From positions 1-64,000 of the forward strand of contig NZ_JACICC010000004.1 in NCBI RefSeq assembly GCF_014195635.1: a DNA stretch of 64,000 nt. The letters are read 5' to 3'. Position numbers and translations under genes: made by a program. Source of the stretch: Pseudochelatococcus contaminans (GTDB lineage Bacteria > Pseudomonadota > Alphaproteobacteria > Rhizobiales > Beijerinckiaceae). Below the pieces are notes generated by a model. The model had not been told where the DNA came from. It was given only the letters and a program-made list of their open reading frames with translations, and searched no databases. Shown piece after piece: positions 18,929-28,900 of the stretch; positions within the stretch are counted from its first letter, which is position 1, and every line of letters begins with the position of its first letter.

Positions 18929-18962
18929 ATGCATCTGCCGGCCTGAGCGCGGGCAGATGCAT
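18929..18962. repeat. Hairpin 2 in pstS-pstC gap
   Basis: A perfect 11-bp stem, ATGCATCTGCC (18929-18939) and GGCAGATGCAT (18952-18962), 12-base loop, no T-run. Fits an attenuating or stabilising structure that sets a high PstS to PstCAB ratio. Confidence 0.6.
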
Positions 18963-18995
18963 TCCCGTTCACTGCGTTCGAGAAGATCATAAAAC

Positions 18996-20369
18996 GTGAC
19001 ATCCTTCATCGTCGCCGCGCTGCTTTTGATCCTGCTGGGGTTGTCTTACAGTCAGGGCTATCTCGGTGGTCGGGCGCTGGCGGCCACAGGTGTGCGTCTG
19101 CATTCGCGCCCGCGCTATCACGGCATTCTCGTTGCGATCTGGTGTCTGCTGCCCGCTATTCTCGTGCTCGGCGCATGGGCATTGCTCGGGCCGGGCCTGA
19201 TGCGCGCATTCGTCATGTCGTATCTGCCGCCGGACGTGCAGGAGCTTGGTCCGCATCAGCTCAATGCCGCCATTCGCCGTGTCGAGGCAATTGCCTCCGG
19301 CTATGGCGTTGCAGGGGCGATGGAGCCATGGGAAACCGCCGCCGGCGTTGCGTTGCGCCGCATGCGGGAGTTCGCGTTTCTGGTTGTGATCGCCTCAGCA
19401 GCCGGCCTCGGTATTCTGGGGCTGCTTTTTGCCCGCCGCCGCATTTCGCCGCGCCTGCGAGCGCGCAACAGCGTGGAATGGCTGATCCGGCTCTTGCTGC
19501 TGGCCTGTTCCGTGGTGGCGGTAATGACCACGCTGGGCATCGTGGTGTCACTGTTCAACGAGGCGATCCAGTTCTTCACCTTTGTTCATCCGTTCGACTT
19601 TTTCTTCGGCACGGTATGGAATCCCGGTTTCAGCACCACCGGCACGGCGGCCATCGGCCAATACGGGTTGCTGCCGCTGTTGTGGGGCACCGTGATGGTC
19701 GCGGGCATCGCCATGCTCGTCGCGGTTCCAATAGGGCTGTTTACGGCCATTTATCTGTCGCAGTACGCATCCGGACGCCTGCGCGCGGTCGCCAAGCCGG
19801 TGATCGAGGTGCTCGCAGGGATTCCTACCATCGTCTATGGCTTTTTCGCGCTGGTGACGGTGGGGCCCTATCTGTCCCGCGTGGGTTCGGTTCTTGGCAT
19901 CGGAATCAACGCCACCAGCGCCCTTACGGCTGGGCTGGTGATGGGGATCATGATCATCCCGTTCGTGTCGTCGCTGTCGGACGATATCATGCGCCAGGTT
20001 CCGCGGTCGCTGCGTGACGGCTCGCTGGGGCTGGGGGCGACGCCTTCGGAAACGATCCGCCGCGTGCTGCTGCCGGCCGCGCTGCCGGGTATTGTGGGCG
20101 CGCTTCTGCTGGCCGTCAGCCGGGCCATTGGCGAAACCATGATCGTGGTTCTGGCGGCGGGTAACAGCCCCGTGCTACGTTTCAACCCGGCTGAACCTGT
20201 TTCGACGATCACGGTCACCATCGTCAACCAGCTCACCGGCGACTCGGACTTCTCCGGCCCGCAATCGCTCGTCGCCTTTGCGCTCGGCCTGACGCTGTTC
20301 ATGATCACGCTGGTTCTCAACATGGTTGCGCTCTACATCGTGCGCCGCTTCCGGGAGCAATACGAGTAA
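18996..20369 (+). CDS. pstC: Phosphate ABC transporter permease PstC
   Basis: A 457-residue inner-membrane permease. The C-terminal two thirds hold the transporter domain (GTVMVAGIAMLVAVPIGLFT, and the EAA-type loop SLGLGATPSETIRRVLLPAA). The N-terminal about 150 residues, with extra transmembrane helices (SFIVAALLLILLGLSYSQGY), are the extension seen in alphaproteobacterial PstC. It starts with GTG at 18996. Its stop codon is one base before the pstA start, so translation is likely coupled. It pairs with PstA to form the channel. Confidence 0.94.
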   Translation: MTSFIVAALLLILLGLSYSQGYLGGRALAATGVRLHSRPRYHGILVAIWCLLPAILVLGAWALLGPGLMRAFVMSYLPPDVQELGPHQLNAAIRRVEAIASGYGVAGAMEPWETAAGVALRRMREFAFLVVIASAAGLGILGLLFARRRISPRLRARNSVEWLIRLLLLACSVVAVMTTLGIVVSLFNEAIQFFTFVHPFDFFFGTVWNPGFSTTGTAAIGQYGLLPLLWGTVMVAGIAMLVAVPIGLFTAIYLSQYASGRLRAVAKPVIEVLAGIPTIVYGFFALVTVGPYLSRVGSVLGIGINATSALTAGLVMGIMIIPFVSSLSDDIMRQVPRSLRDGSLGLGATPSETIRRVLLPAALPGIVGALLLAVSRAIGETMIVVLAAGNSPVLRFNPAEPVSTITVTIVNQLTGDSDFSGPQSLVAFALGLTLFMITLVLNMVALYIVRRFREQYE

Positions 20370-20370
20370 A

Positions 20371-21738
20371 ATGGCCAGCCCTTCCAGCACCAGCATCAAA
20401 GCACAGGCCGATCGTCGGCGCGTGCGGGTCCGCGCGTCGCTTGGCCGCCGCCATCTCGTCGAATGGCTCTTTCGCGGCGCGGGGCTGACAGCGATTGTTA
20501 TCGCCCTCGGCATGGTCGTGGGGTTGTTCTGGATCATGATCAGCAAGGGCCTGCCTGCTTTCACGCAGGCAACGCTCTCGGCTGAAGTGACCTTCGATCC
20601 CGATATCATCACCGCTGGCCCGCCCCCGGTGCGCGAATCCGGGCAGTCCGAGGCGGACTATCGCGCGGCGCGAATGGCCTGGGAAGGGCAGGTTGCGCGG
20701 CTGAACTGGAATGCGCTTGTCGAGCAGGCGGTGCGCAATACCGCGCCGGCGGGGATGGAAGTCGACCGCCGCACGGCGCTGGCGCTGGTGTCGAACATCG
20801 ACCGGCACAATCTGCGCGACATGTTCGTCGCCAATCCGCACCTGCTGGGCCGCACGGTGAAGGTGGACCTGCTGGCCTCCGCCAATACCGACAACTGGCT
20901 CAAAGGTACGATCAACCGCGATCTGCCGGATTCCCGCCAGCAATTGTCGGCAGCGACGCGTCAGCTTGCGGATGCGCTCTATGCGGATGGCAAAATCCGC
21001 TTCACCTTCGCGTGGCAGATCTTCACCAACACGGATTCGCGCTCGGCGCCTGCCGCCGCAGGTCTTGCCGGCGCTTTCGTCGGCTCGCTCTATATGATGC
21101 TGATCGTGATCGTGCTCGCGGTGCCCATCGGCGCGGCCAGTGCGATTTACCTTGAAGAGTTCGCGCCGAAAAACAGGTTTACCGACTTTATCGAGGTGAA
21201 CATCAACAATCTCGCGGCCGTGCCATCGATTGTTTTCGGTCTGCTGGGTGCGGCTGTGTTCATCCGTTACTTCGGGCTGCCGATGTCGGCACCCATCGTC
21301 GGTGGTCTTGTATTGACCCTGATGACGCTGCCGACGATCATCATCGCTACGCGCTCGGCGTTGCGGGCGGTACCGATGTCGCTGCGGCAGGCGGCGCTTG
21401 GTATAGGCGCATCCCATAATCAAACAGTGTTTCACCATGTGCTGCCGGTGACGTTTCCCGCGATCCTGACCGCGTCGATCATCGGCGTGGCACAGGCGCT
21501 GGGCGAAACAGCGCCGCTGTTGTTGATCGGCATGAATGCCTTCGTCGCCGCCATTCCGGCGACCCCGTTCGACAAGTCCACGGCGCTGCCGGCCCAGATA
21601 TTCCTGTGGCAGGGCAACGAGAACCGCAATTTCTTCGAAGCCCGCACCTCGGCGGCGATCATGGTGTTGCTCGCGCTCATGATTACACTGAACGCCCTGG
21701 CCATTTTCCTGCGTACCCGACTGGAGCGCCGCGTATGA
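20371..21738 (+). CDS. pstA: Phosphate ABC transporter permease PstA
   Basis: A 455-residue permease with the long N-terminal DUF3333-type region typical of alphaproteobacterial PstA, including a transmembrane helix near residues 30-55 and a large periplasmic part. The permease domain has [20 protein letters not shown] and the loop [20 protein letters not shown] that contacts the ATPase. The ATG at 20371 follows the pstC stop by one base; the stop overlaps the pstB ATG (ATGA at 21735-21738), showing tight operon organisation. Confidence 0.94.
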   Translation: MASPSSTSIKAQADRRRVRVRASLGRRHLVEWLFRGAGLTAIVIALGMVVGLFWIMISKGLPAFTQATLSAEVTFDPDIITAGPPPVRESGQSEADYRAARMAWEGQVARLNWNALVEQAVRNTAPAGMEVDRRTALALVSNIDRHNLRDMFVANPHLLGRTVKVDLLASANTDNWLKGTINRDLPDSRQQLSAATRQLADALYADGKIRFTFAWQIFTNTDSRSAPAAAGLAGAFVGSLYMMLIVIVLAVPIGAASAIYLEEFAPKNRFTDFIEVNINNLAAVPSIVFGLLGAAVFIRYFGLPMSAPIVGGLVLTLMTLPTIIIATRSALRAVPMSLRQAALGIGASHNQTVFHHVLPVTFPAILTASIIGVAQALGETAPLLLIGMNAFVAAIPATPFDKSTALPAQIFLWQGNENRNFFEARTSAAIMVLLALMITLNALAIFLRTRLERRV

Positions 21739-22646
21739 CCTCTTCTCACCCGTCCGACGCCCAAGCCGTCAGCGCCAGTTCTTCCGCCCGTGACGCCGCG
21801 CTTCACGATGTCGGCGCGACGAAGCCGGTATTAGCCAATCCGCTGACGGAGAAGGACGAGACTGTCCGCTCACCGGATCTGGAGACGCGCGAATATCGGC
21901 TGCAGGCGCGGGACGTCTGTGTTTTCTATGGCGAGAAGCAGGCCCTGTTCGACGTGTCGCTCGACGTGCCGGAAAAGGCTGTCACGTCGCTGATCGGCCC
22001 GTCGGGTTGCGGCAAGACCACGTTTCTGCGCTGCATCAACCGCATGAACGACACCATCGAGGGCTGCCGCGTCACGGGCAAGATCACGCTCGACGGGGAA
22101 GATATTTACGACCCTTCTCTCGATGTGGTGGAACTGCGTTCGCGCGTCGGCATGGTGTTTCAAAAACCCAATCCGTTCCCCAAATCGATTTATGAAAACG
22201 TGGCCTATGGCCCACGTATTCACGGCCTTGCGCGTTCGCGTACCGAGATGGACGAAATCGTCGAGGCCAGCCTCAAGCGCGCCGGCCTCTGGAGTGAGGT
22301 CAAGGATCGCCTGCGCGAATCCGGTACGGGCCTGTCAGGTGGCCAGCAGCAGCGCCTGTGCATCGCGCGGGCTATTGCCGTCAGCCCCGAGGTGATCCTG
22401 ATGGACGAGCCATGCTCCGCGCTCGATCCCATCGCGACCGCCGTGATCGAGGAACTGATCGACGAATTGCGCGCGCATTACACGATCATCATCGTCACGC
22501 ATTCCATGCAGCAGGCCGCGCGCGTGAGCCAGAAAACAGCATTCTTCCATCTCGGCAAACTGATCGAGGAAGGGCCGACGGAAGTGATCATGCAGACGCC
22601 GCGGCACAAGAAAACGCAGGACTACATCACGGGGCGCATTGGCTGA
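21735..22646 (+). CDS. pstB: Phosphate ABC transporter ATPase PstB
   Basis: A 303-residue ABC ATPase. Walker A is GPSGCGKTT, the signature is [14 protein letters not shown], Walker B is [13 protein letters not shown], and the switch histidine is in [15 protein letters not shown]. An N-terminal extension of about 50 residues precedes the domain. The ATG at 21735 overlaps the pstA stop; the longer upstream frame is inside pstA. A strong terminator follows instead of the phoU and phoB genes that usually close this operon in the order. Confidence 0.95.
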   Translation: MTSSHPSDAQAVSASSSARDAALHDVGATKPVLANPLTEKDETVRSPDLETREYRLQARDVCVFYGEKQALFDVSLDVPEKAVTSLIGPSGCGKTTFLRCINRMNDTIEGCRVTGKITLDGEDIYDPSLDVVELRSRVGMVFQKPNPFPKSIYENVAYGPRIHGLARSRTEMDEIVEASLKRAGLWSEVKDRLRESGTGLSGGQQQRLCIARAIAVSPEVILMDEPCSALDPIATAVIEELIDELRAHYTIIIVTHSMQQAARVSQKTAFFHLGKLIEEGPTEVIMQTPRHKKTQDYITGRIG

Positions 22647-22689
22647 AACGCCGGGCGCACGCCTGTACTCTGGTGTGGTTTATTCTTAT

Positions 22690-22730
22690 TTGCGCCCAAT
22701 TCGGATCGCCGGATTGGGCGCAAGCTTTTT
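22690..22730 (+). terminator. Rho-independent terminator after pstB
   Basis: A perfect 11-bp stem, TTGCGCCCAAT (22690-22700) and ATTGGGCGCAA (22713-22723), 12-base loop, then GCTTTTT ending at 22730. It closes the pst operon 44 bases after pstB. Confidence 0.88.
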
Positions 22731-22987
22731 CAAAGGCATGCAGGCCCTCATGATGATTGACATGATTAATCAAACGTATTGTGTCGATTATAATTTCATG
22801 CTGTTGACGTTATTCCTATAGAGGCACGCGATGCGCAGCCTTGAAGATGAATGTGGCGACATAAATCCTTTGCGCGATCAAGTATATTGTTATTGAAGCA
22901 TTCGAATTCGCAAGCTGACATGTTGCATTAACGTGTAAGTTGGAATCGACTGTCGTCACAGATCGAATCGAGCCTATTCGAGGAATG
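22731..22987. other. Intergenic region before emrA-like gene
   Basis: About 255 relatively A+T-rich bases between the pst terminator and the efflux operon. It should contain the efflux promoter; TTGACA at 22757-22762 and TATAAT at 22789-22794 are present but 26 bases apart, too far for one standard promoter. No gene is visible. Confidence 0.4.
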
Positions 22988-24199
22988 ATGAATACCGTTT
23001 CGAACCAGCCCGCCGATGCCCCTGACCAGAAGCAGACGACAGCCACAGGTTCAGCGCCTGTCCCGCCACCTGCCGCGCCGAAAACATCGGATCACAAGGG
23101 GTTCAGGACGCTGTTGCTCGCGGGCGCGGCCGTTGTCGTGCTGGCTGTCGCGGCATGGGCGGGGTGGCAATACTGGACGGTGTGGCAATATGAAATTTCG
23201 ACCGACGACGCCTATCTCCATGCGGATTTCGTCAATGTCGCGCCCGAGGTGTCCGGTTACGTCATCGCGGTCAACGTGCAGGACAACGAGCCGGTGAAGA
23301 AGGGTGACGTGATTGCCGTCATCGACCCGGTGCCGTATCAGGCCGCAGTGGCGGAGGCGGAGGCCACGGTCAGCTATAATCAGGCGCTTGCGGCGCAGAC
23401 ACAGGCGGAGCTGGATGCTCAGCCCGCGCTGGTCGACGAGGCGAAGGCATCCGTGGCGGTGAGCGAGGCGGCGCTGAAATTCGCGCAAGAGAACATGGCG
23501 CGTTTCGGTACGCTGGCAAACGAGGGTTTCGGCACGCAGCAGGCCCGGCAGGAAGCAACGTCCCAGCTGGGCCAAGCGCAGGCGCGGTTGGATCTGAACC
23601 GCGCTGCCGTCATTGCGGCGGAGCGCAGGATCGCGACTTTGAAAGCGGGCCTGGCCGCGTCTGAAGCCTCCATCAAGGAAAGCCAGGCGGCGCTCCAGAA
23701 GGCCAGGTTCAGCCTTGAACGCACGACGCTGCGCGCGCCGATTGACGGCGTGGTCGGCAATCGCGCTTTGCGTCTTGGCATGTTCGTGCAGCCTGGCAGC
23801 CAGTTGCTGGCCATCGTGCCGCTGGAAGCGATTTACGTCCGGGCCAATGTCAAGGAAACAAACCTTGCTGTGGTGGAGCCGGGGTTGCCGGTGTCCATCA
23901 GCGTGGACGCCTTCCCAGACAGGCCGCTGCGCGGGGTCATTGCCTCCATTGCCCCTGCGGCGGGCCAGATATTCGCGCTGCTGCCGCCTGACAACGCCAC
24001 GGGCAATTTCACCAAGGTCGTGCAGCGCGTGCCTGTGCGGATCGCTATCGATCCGCACGACGAACTGGCCGGACGCTTGCGTCCCGGCATGTCGGTCACG
24101 ACGACGATCCAGACGCGGGGCGAGCGGGTGGACCCGGCAACATTTGGGGCTGGACGCACTGCCGCGAACGGGGCCGACGCCGGCGCCGCAGGTCATTAA
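22988..24199 (+). CDS. HlyD/EmrA-family membrane fusion protein
   Basis: A 403-residue periplasmic adaptor. One N-terminal transmembrane helix (about residues 33-55, TLLLAGAAVVVLAVAAWAGW) is followed by the first half of a lipoyl-like domain (STDDAYLHADFVNVAPEVSG), a long alpha-helical hairpin (about 100-230) rich in Ala, Glu and Gln, and the second lipoyl half (LRAPIDGVVGNRALRLGMFV). Two adjacent ATGs (22985, 22988) share AGGA upstream; I take the second. It sits 2 bases before a DHA2 MFS gene, the standard EmrAB-type tripartite pump layout. Confidence 0.92.
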   Translation: MNTVSNQPADAPDQKQTTATGSAPVPPPAAPKTSDHKGFRTLLLAGAAVVVLAVAAWAGWQYWTVWQYEISTDDAYLHADFVNVAPEVSGYVIAVNVQDNEPVKKGDVIAVIDPVPYQAAVAEAEATVSYNQALAAQTQAELDAQPALVDEAKASVAVSEAALKFAQENMARFGTLANEGFGTQQARQEATSQLGQAQARLDLNRAAVIAAERRIATLKAGLAASEASIKESQAALQKARFSLERTTLRAPIDGVVGNRALRLGMFVQPGSQLLAIVPLEAIYVRANVKETNLAVVEPGLPVSISVDAFPDRPLRGVIASIAPAAGQIFALLPPDNATGNFTKVVQRVPVRIAIDPHDELAGRLRPGMSVTTTIQTRGERVDPATFGAGRTAANGADAGAAGH

Positions 24200-24201
24200 A
24201 C

Positions 24202-25758
24202 ATGAGCGCCGTCACGGCCGCGCCCGCGCCGGAGAAGGAAGACGCCAGCCTGCGCACGTGGCTGGCAATGTTCGGCTGCATGCTCGGCGCGCTCATGTCG
24301 GTGCTCGACATTCAGGTGACGAATGCGTCACTGCCGCAAATCGAAGGCGGCATCGGTACGGGTGAAGCCAACGGCACGTGGATATCGACGGCCTATCTGA
24401 TTGGCGAAATCATCATGATTCCGCTGGCGGATTATCTCAGCCGCGTGTTCGGATTCCGGCGACTGCTGCTGGGCAGTACGGTGATGTTCCTCGTCTTTTC
24501 GGTCAGTTGCGCTTTCGCCACCAGCATCGACCAGATGATTTTCATGCGGGGTTTTCAGGGCTTCTCCGCCGGGGCGATGATTCCGCTGGCGTTGACGTTC
24601 GTGCTGTCGCAACTGCCGCGCCGGCAGCAGCCCATCGGCATGGCGGTGTTCGCAATGACGGCGACGTTCGGCCCGGCATTCGGCCCGACGCTGGGCGGGT
24701 ATCTCACCACCCACTTCGACTGGCGCTATGTGTTCTTCATCAACCTGGTTCCCGGCGCGCTGATGCTGTCGCTGCTCTATCCCACGCTGAAGCCGGAGAA
24801 GATGCGGCTATCGCTGTTGAAGGAGGGCGACTGGTGGGGCATCGCGTTTCTCATTGTGGGCCTCGCGAGCTTGCAGACCATGCTGGACGAGGGGAACCGC
24901 TATAACTGGTTTGGCTCGTCCTATATCGTGCAACTGGCGTTGGTCGCCGGCATCAGCCTCACCATCTTCGTCATCATTGAACTGGTGGTGGAAAAGCCCG
25001 TCGTGCACCTGCGGTTGCTGGGTTATTACAATTTCACGCTGGGCACTATCGCCAATATCATCGTCGGCGTAACGCTTTACGGGTCGATCTACGTATTGCC
25101 GACCTATCTGGGCGAGGTGCAGGGCTACAGCTCGCAGCAGGTGGGCATGGTGATGGCATGGGCCGGCATTCCGCAGCTTTTCATCATTCCCTTCCTGCCG
25201 CTGCTCCAGAAGCATGTCGACGCCAGGCTGCTGATCGGTGTCGGGCTGCTGATATTCGCGTCGAGCTGCTTCATGGATATCTGGCTGACGGCCGATTTCG
25301 GCGGCGAACAGTTGCGGCAGAGCAATATCGTGCGCGCTATCGGCCAGGCCGTGGTGATGGCGCCGCTGACACTCATCGCGCTTTATGGATTGCCGAAGGA
25401 ACTCTCCGGGCAGGCCTCCGGCCTGTTCAACATGATGCGAAACATCGGCGGGGCGGTGGGCACCGCTATGCTGGCCACGATCATCACCAAGCGCACCGAT
25501 TATCACGCCAACATCATCGGCGAGTCCGCCACCAGCACCAATCCCACCGCGCTTGAAATGCTGAAGCAGATGCAGGCCTATTTTCTGGAGCGCGCCACGA
25601 CGGACGCGGATCTGGCCTATCGCAAGGCGCAGGTACTTCTGGGGCGGATCGTGGAGAAACAGGCGCTCATCATGGGCTATTCCGATGCGTTCTTCGTGAT
25701 GGGAATCCTGCTGCTGATAGCGATCGTCGCGGTGGCCTTTACACGCGCGCCTAATTGA
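24202..25758 (+). CDS. DHA2-family MFS multidrug transporter (EmrB-like)
   Basis: A 518-residue, 14-helix MFS exporter of the DHA2 group. Seen are the motif C-like antiporter segment AVFAMTATFGPAFGPTLGGY, the motif A region LADYLSRVFGFRRLLLGS and an N-terminal MLGALMSVLDIQVTNASLPQ start typical of EmrB/QacA. It would export hydrophobic compounds across the inner membrane with the EmrA-like adaptor just upstream and an outer-membrane TolC. No regulator of the MarR/TetR type adjoins it, so induction cannot be predicted. Confidence 0.93.
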   Translation: MSAVTAAPAPEKEDASLRTWLAMFGCMLGALMSVLDIQVTNASLPQIEGGIGTGEANGTWISTAYLIGEIIMIPLADYLSRVFGFRRLLLGSTVMFLVFSVSCAFATSIDQMIFMRGFQGFSAGAMIPLALTFVLSQLPRRQQPIGMAVFAMTATFGPAFGPTLGGYLTTHFDWRYVFFINLVPGALMLSLLYPTLKPEKMRLSLLKEGDWWGIAFLIVGLASLQTMLDEGNRYNWFGSSYIVQLALVAGISLTIFVIIELVVEKPVVHLRLLGYYNFTLGTIANIIVGVTLYGSIYVLPTYLGEVQGYSSQQVGMVMAWAGIPQLFIIPFLPLLQKHVDARLLIGVGLLIFASSCFMDIWLTADFGGEQLRQSNIVRAIGQAVVMAPLTLIALYGLPKELSGQASGLFNMMRNIGGAVGTAMLATIITKRTDYHANIIGESATSTNPTALEMLKQMQAYFLERATTDADLAYRKAQVLLGRIVEKQALIMGYSDAFFVMGILLLIAIVAVAFTRAPN

Positions 25759-25900
25759 TGATCAATATAATGCATCATCGACGGAACGTTTTACGATTGA
25801 ACGGCATCGGTGTTCGAAGTATTTTTCCTGATGGAACAAGACTGTCTGGCGCTCTGGTAAAGTCAAATTCCATTATGCATGCTTTGCCACGGAGAGTTGG

Positions 25901-28900
25901 ATGTCATCATCCCGGCGGTCGAATGTCTGGCTGACGAACCTGCCGGTTCAATGGCAGCTCGTTAGCGTCATCGCTTTTCTGGTCGCCATTCTGGTGCTGG
26001 TGCTCGGCTTCAACACGCTCGCGATAAGAAGCGCGAGCGATGCCCAGATCGAGGCGGAAAATCTCACCCGGATCATCAACCAGAGCAACGTGGCCGCCCG
26101 TGCGGTGGCGGCGCGGAAAATCGCGTTGACGCGATTGATGTTCGAGCACAACGATGCAACCCGGCACACGTTCGAGGTATCGAATACGGATGTCCAATCA
26201 GAGATCGCCCGGTTGTCAGAGATTACGGGCAAGATACCCAACCTGCTGATCAAGGCGCAAAGTGCATCCAACGTGAATCAGGAATGGGTGCTTGAGGCCG
26301 CCTTGCCCATGGTTGCGTTCGCGGAGCGCATGCAGCGGGATAACGCCGTCGAAAGCGAGCGCGACGCACGGCTGAGTGCCTTCTTTGCCGCTGAGGCCAA
26401 TGAAGGCGGCAGCCGCAGGATCATTACGTTTCTCGACGAACTCGCTGCGGGCGCCAACACGCGGCTGGAGGAAACCCGCCGCGAGGTCGATGCGCGCAAG
26501 GACCAGATCGGATACCTCAACGCCATCGCCCTCATCCTGACGCTCGTTGCCGGTGTCGCGTCGCTGTTTCTGGCAAATGCGCTGATCGCCCGGCCACTGC
26601 GGCAGCTGGCTGGCCTGATGGAGCGTCTCGCCCGGCACGATCACAAGATCGACATTCCGTTTCAGGACCGGGGCGACGAGGTGGGCACTATCAGCCGCGC
26701 GCTGGGTGTATTCAAGGAAATGTCCATCGCCACCCACCAGAACGAATGGGTGAAGACGAGCATCGGCGAATTGTCCGCGCGGATACAGCAAGCGGAGACC
26801 ATGCGGGACTTCGCGCAGGCGCTGCTGGAAGATCTGGTGCCGCGTCTTGATGCTGGCGTCGGGCTGTTCTTCCGGTATGATGAGGCCAGCGGGGAACTGG
26901 CCCGCGTCGGCAGTTACGGCTATCGCGAGCGCCGGCACACGGCAACCACCTACAAGCCAGGCGAGGGGCTTGTGGGACAGTGTGCGCTTGAGCGCAAGTC
27001 CATTCTTCTGAGCCCCGTTCCTGACGACTATATCAACATTCACTCCGGTTCCGGGGAGGCAAGCCCCCGCAGCGTGCTGCTGATGCCTGTCCTCGCGCAC
27101 GACAGGCTGCTCGGCGTGCTCGAACTTGCCAGCTTCAAACCCTTCGAGGGGAAGCGGCAGCGTCTGGTGGAAGAGGCTGTCGAGGTCGTGGCGTTGTCGC
27201 TGGACAATCTCGGCCGCGCCATCAGAACTACCGAACTGCTTGAGCAGAGCCAGCAGCAGACGCAGCAGCTTCAGGTCGCCGAAGAGGAACTGCGCATCCA
27301 GCAGGAGGAATTGCGCACGACGAACGAGCAGTTGCAGGAAAAATCGCAGCGGCTCATTGCTTCTGAGGAGGAGTTGCGCGTTCAGGCGGAGGAATTGCAA
27401 CATTCCAACGACGATTTGCGTCGCCATTCCGAAGCCGTCAACCAGCAGAAAACACGACTGGAAGCGTTGCAGAAGGAAACGGAGCTGAAGGCGGCCGATC
27501 TTGAACGCGCCAACCAGTACAAGTCCCAGTTCCTCGCCAATATGTCTCACGAGTTGCGCACGCCTCTCAACAGCATGCTCATTCTGTCGCAGCATCTTGC
27601 GGAAAACCGGACGGGTAATCTGGATGAAGAGCAGGTGGAATCGGCAACGATCATCCATTCCAGCGGCTTCAACCTTCTCCAACTCATCAACGATATCCTC
27701 GACCTGTCGAAGGTGGAAGCGGGCAAGATGGAGGTCGCGCATGACGTTATCTCGCTTCCAGCGTTCCGCCAGCGTCTTGAACGCAACTTCCGCCATGTTG
27801 CGCAGGAGAAGGGGCTCGCTTTCACCGTCTCGTATGAGGGCGACGTTCCTGAGCGGGTCGTGACCGACGAGGGCAAGCTGGAGCAGATCACCAACAACCT
27901 GTTGAGCAACGCCTTCAAGTTCACCCGCGAAGGATCTGTCAAAGCAACGTTTTCTGCGATTCCCGATGAAGGAGTCCTCGTTATCGATGTGTCGGACACA
28001 GGCATCGGCATTCCCGAGGACAAGCTCGAAACCGTCTTCGAGGTGTTCGAGCAGGTCGATGCGAGCACGCGGCGGGAATTTGGCGGCACTGGCCTAGGGC
28101 TGACAATATCCCGCAATCTGGCTGTTCTGCTGGGGGGGACGCTGACGGTGCGGAGCGTCGTCAACGAGGGAACGACCTTCCGCCTGACATTGCCACTGGA
28201 GGAAGCCAAGGAACAGGACGATCGTGCAAAAGACATGCGGGGCAATGAGGTCCGCGGGAGGAACGGGCGGTCTGCGCCTGCCCCCCGGCCCGTGCCGATA
28301 CCGCGCCGTGCGGTGCACGACATCGAGGATGACCGGAACGATCTGACAGAGGGCACGCCGCGCATCCTGATCATCGAAGACGATCCTGCCTTCATCCGCA
28401 TTCTTGTTGGCGTCGTCCGGCGTAACGGCTGTCAGGCATTGGCGGCAACGGACGGCGAGAGTGGACTGGCGCTCGCACGCAGTTTCACCCCGACTGGCAT
28501 CCTGCTCGACATTTCGCTGCCCGGTATGGATGGTTGGACCGTTATCGAAAATTTGAAGCAGGATGCGGCGACCCGTGGCATTCCGGTGCACATCGTCTCG
28601 GCCAACGATGACGTGTCACGTGGCAAACAGATGGGCGCTATCGGCTTCCTCACGAAACCCGTGAGTTCGGAGCAGCTTTCCGAGGCGCTTGGCGCGCTGG
28701 TGCGGTCCACGGCGGACCGCAGGCAGCGCATTCTCGTTGTGGATGATGACGAAAGCGCGCGCATCGCCGTGCAGAAGCTGTTGCACAAGGATGGTGTCGA
28801 GGTGGTGATGGTGGCATCCGGTGAGGAGGCACTGGAGCGCATTGCCGGCAGCGAATTCGATTGCATGGTGCTCGATCTCGGGTTGCCCGGCATGTCCGGC

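Noticed and set aside
17607-18962. A 451-codon open frame on the minus strand across pstS
   Set aside because: It is antisense to a clear pstS gene with signal peptide and conserved motifs. Its translation has no recognisable domain, and highly biased G+C-rich codons create such frames.
26216-27796. A 526-codon minus-strand frame inside the hybrid kinase gene
   Set aside because: Antisense shadow of the kinase HAMP-GAF-coil region; the sense frame carries all the domains.
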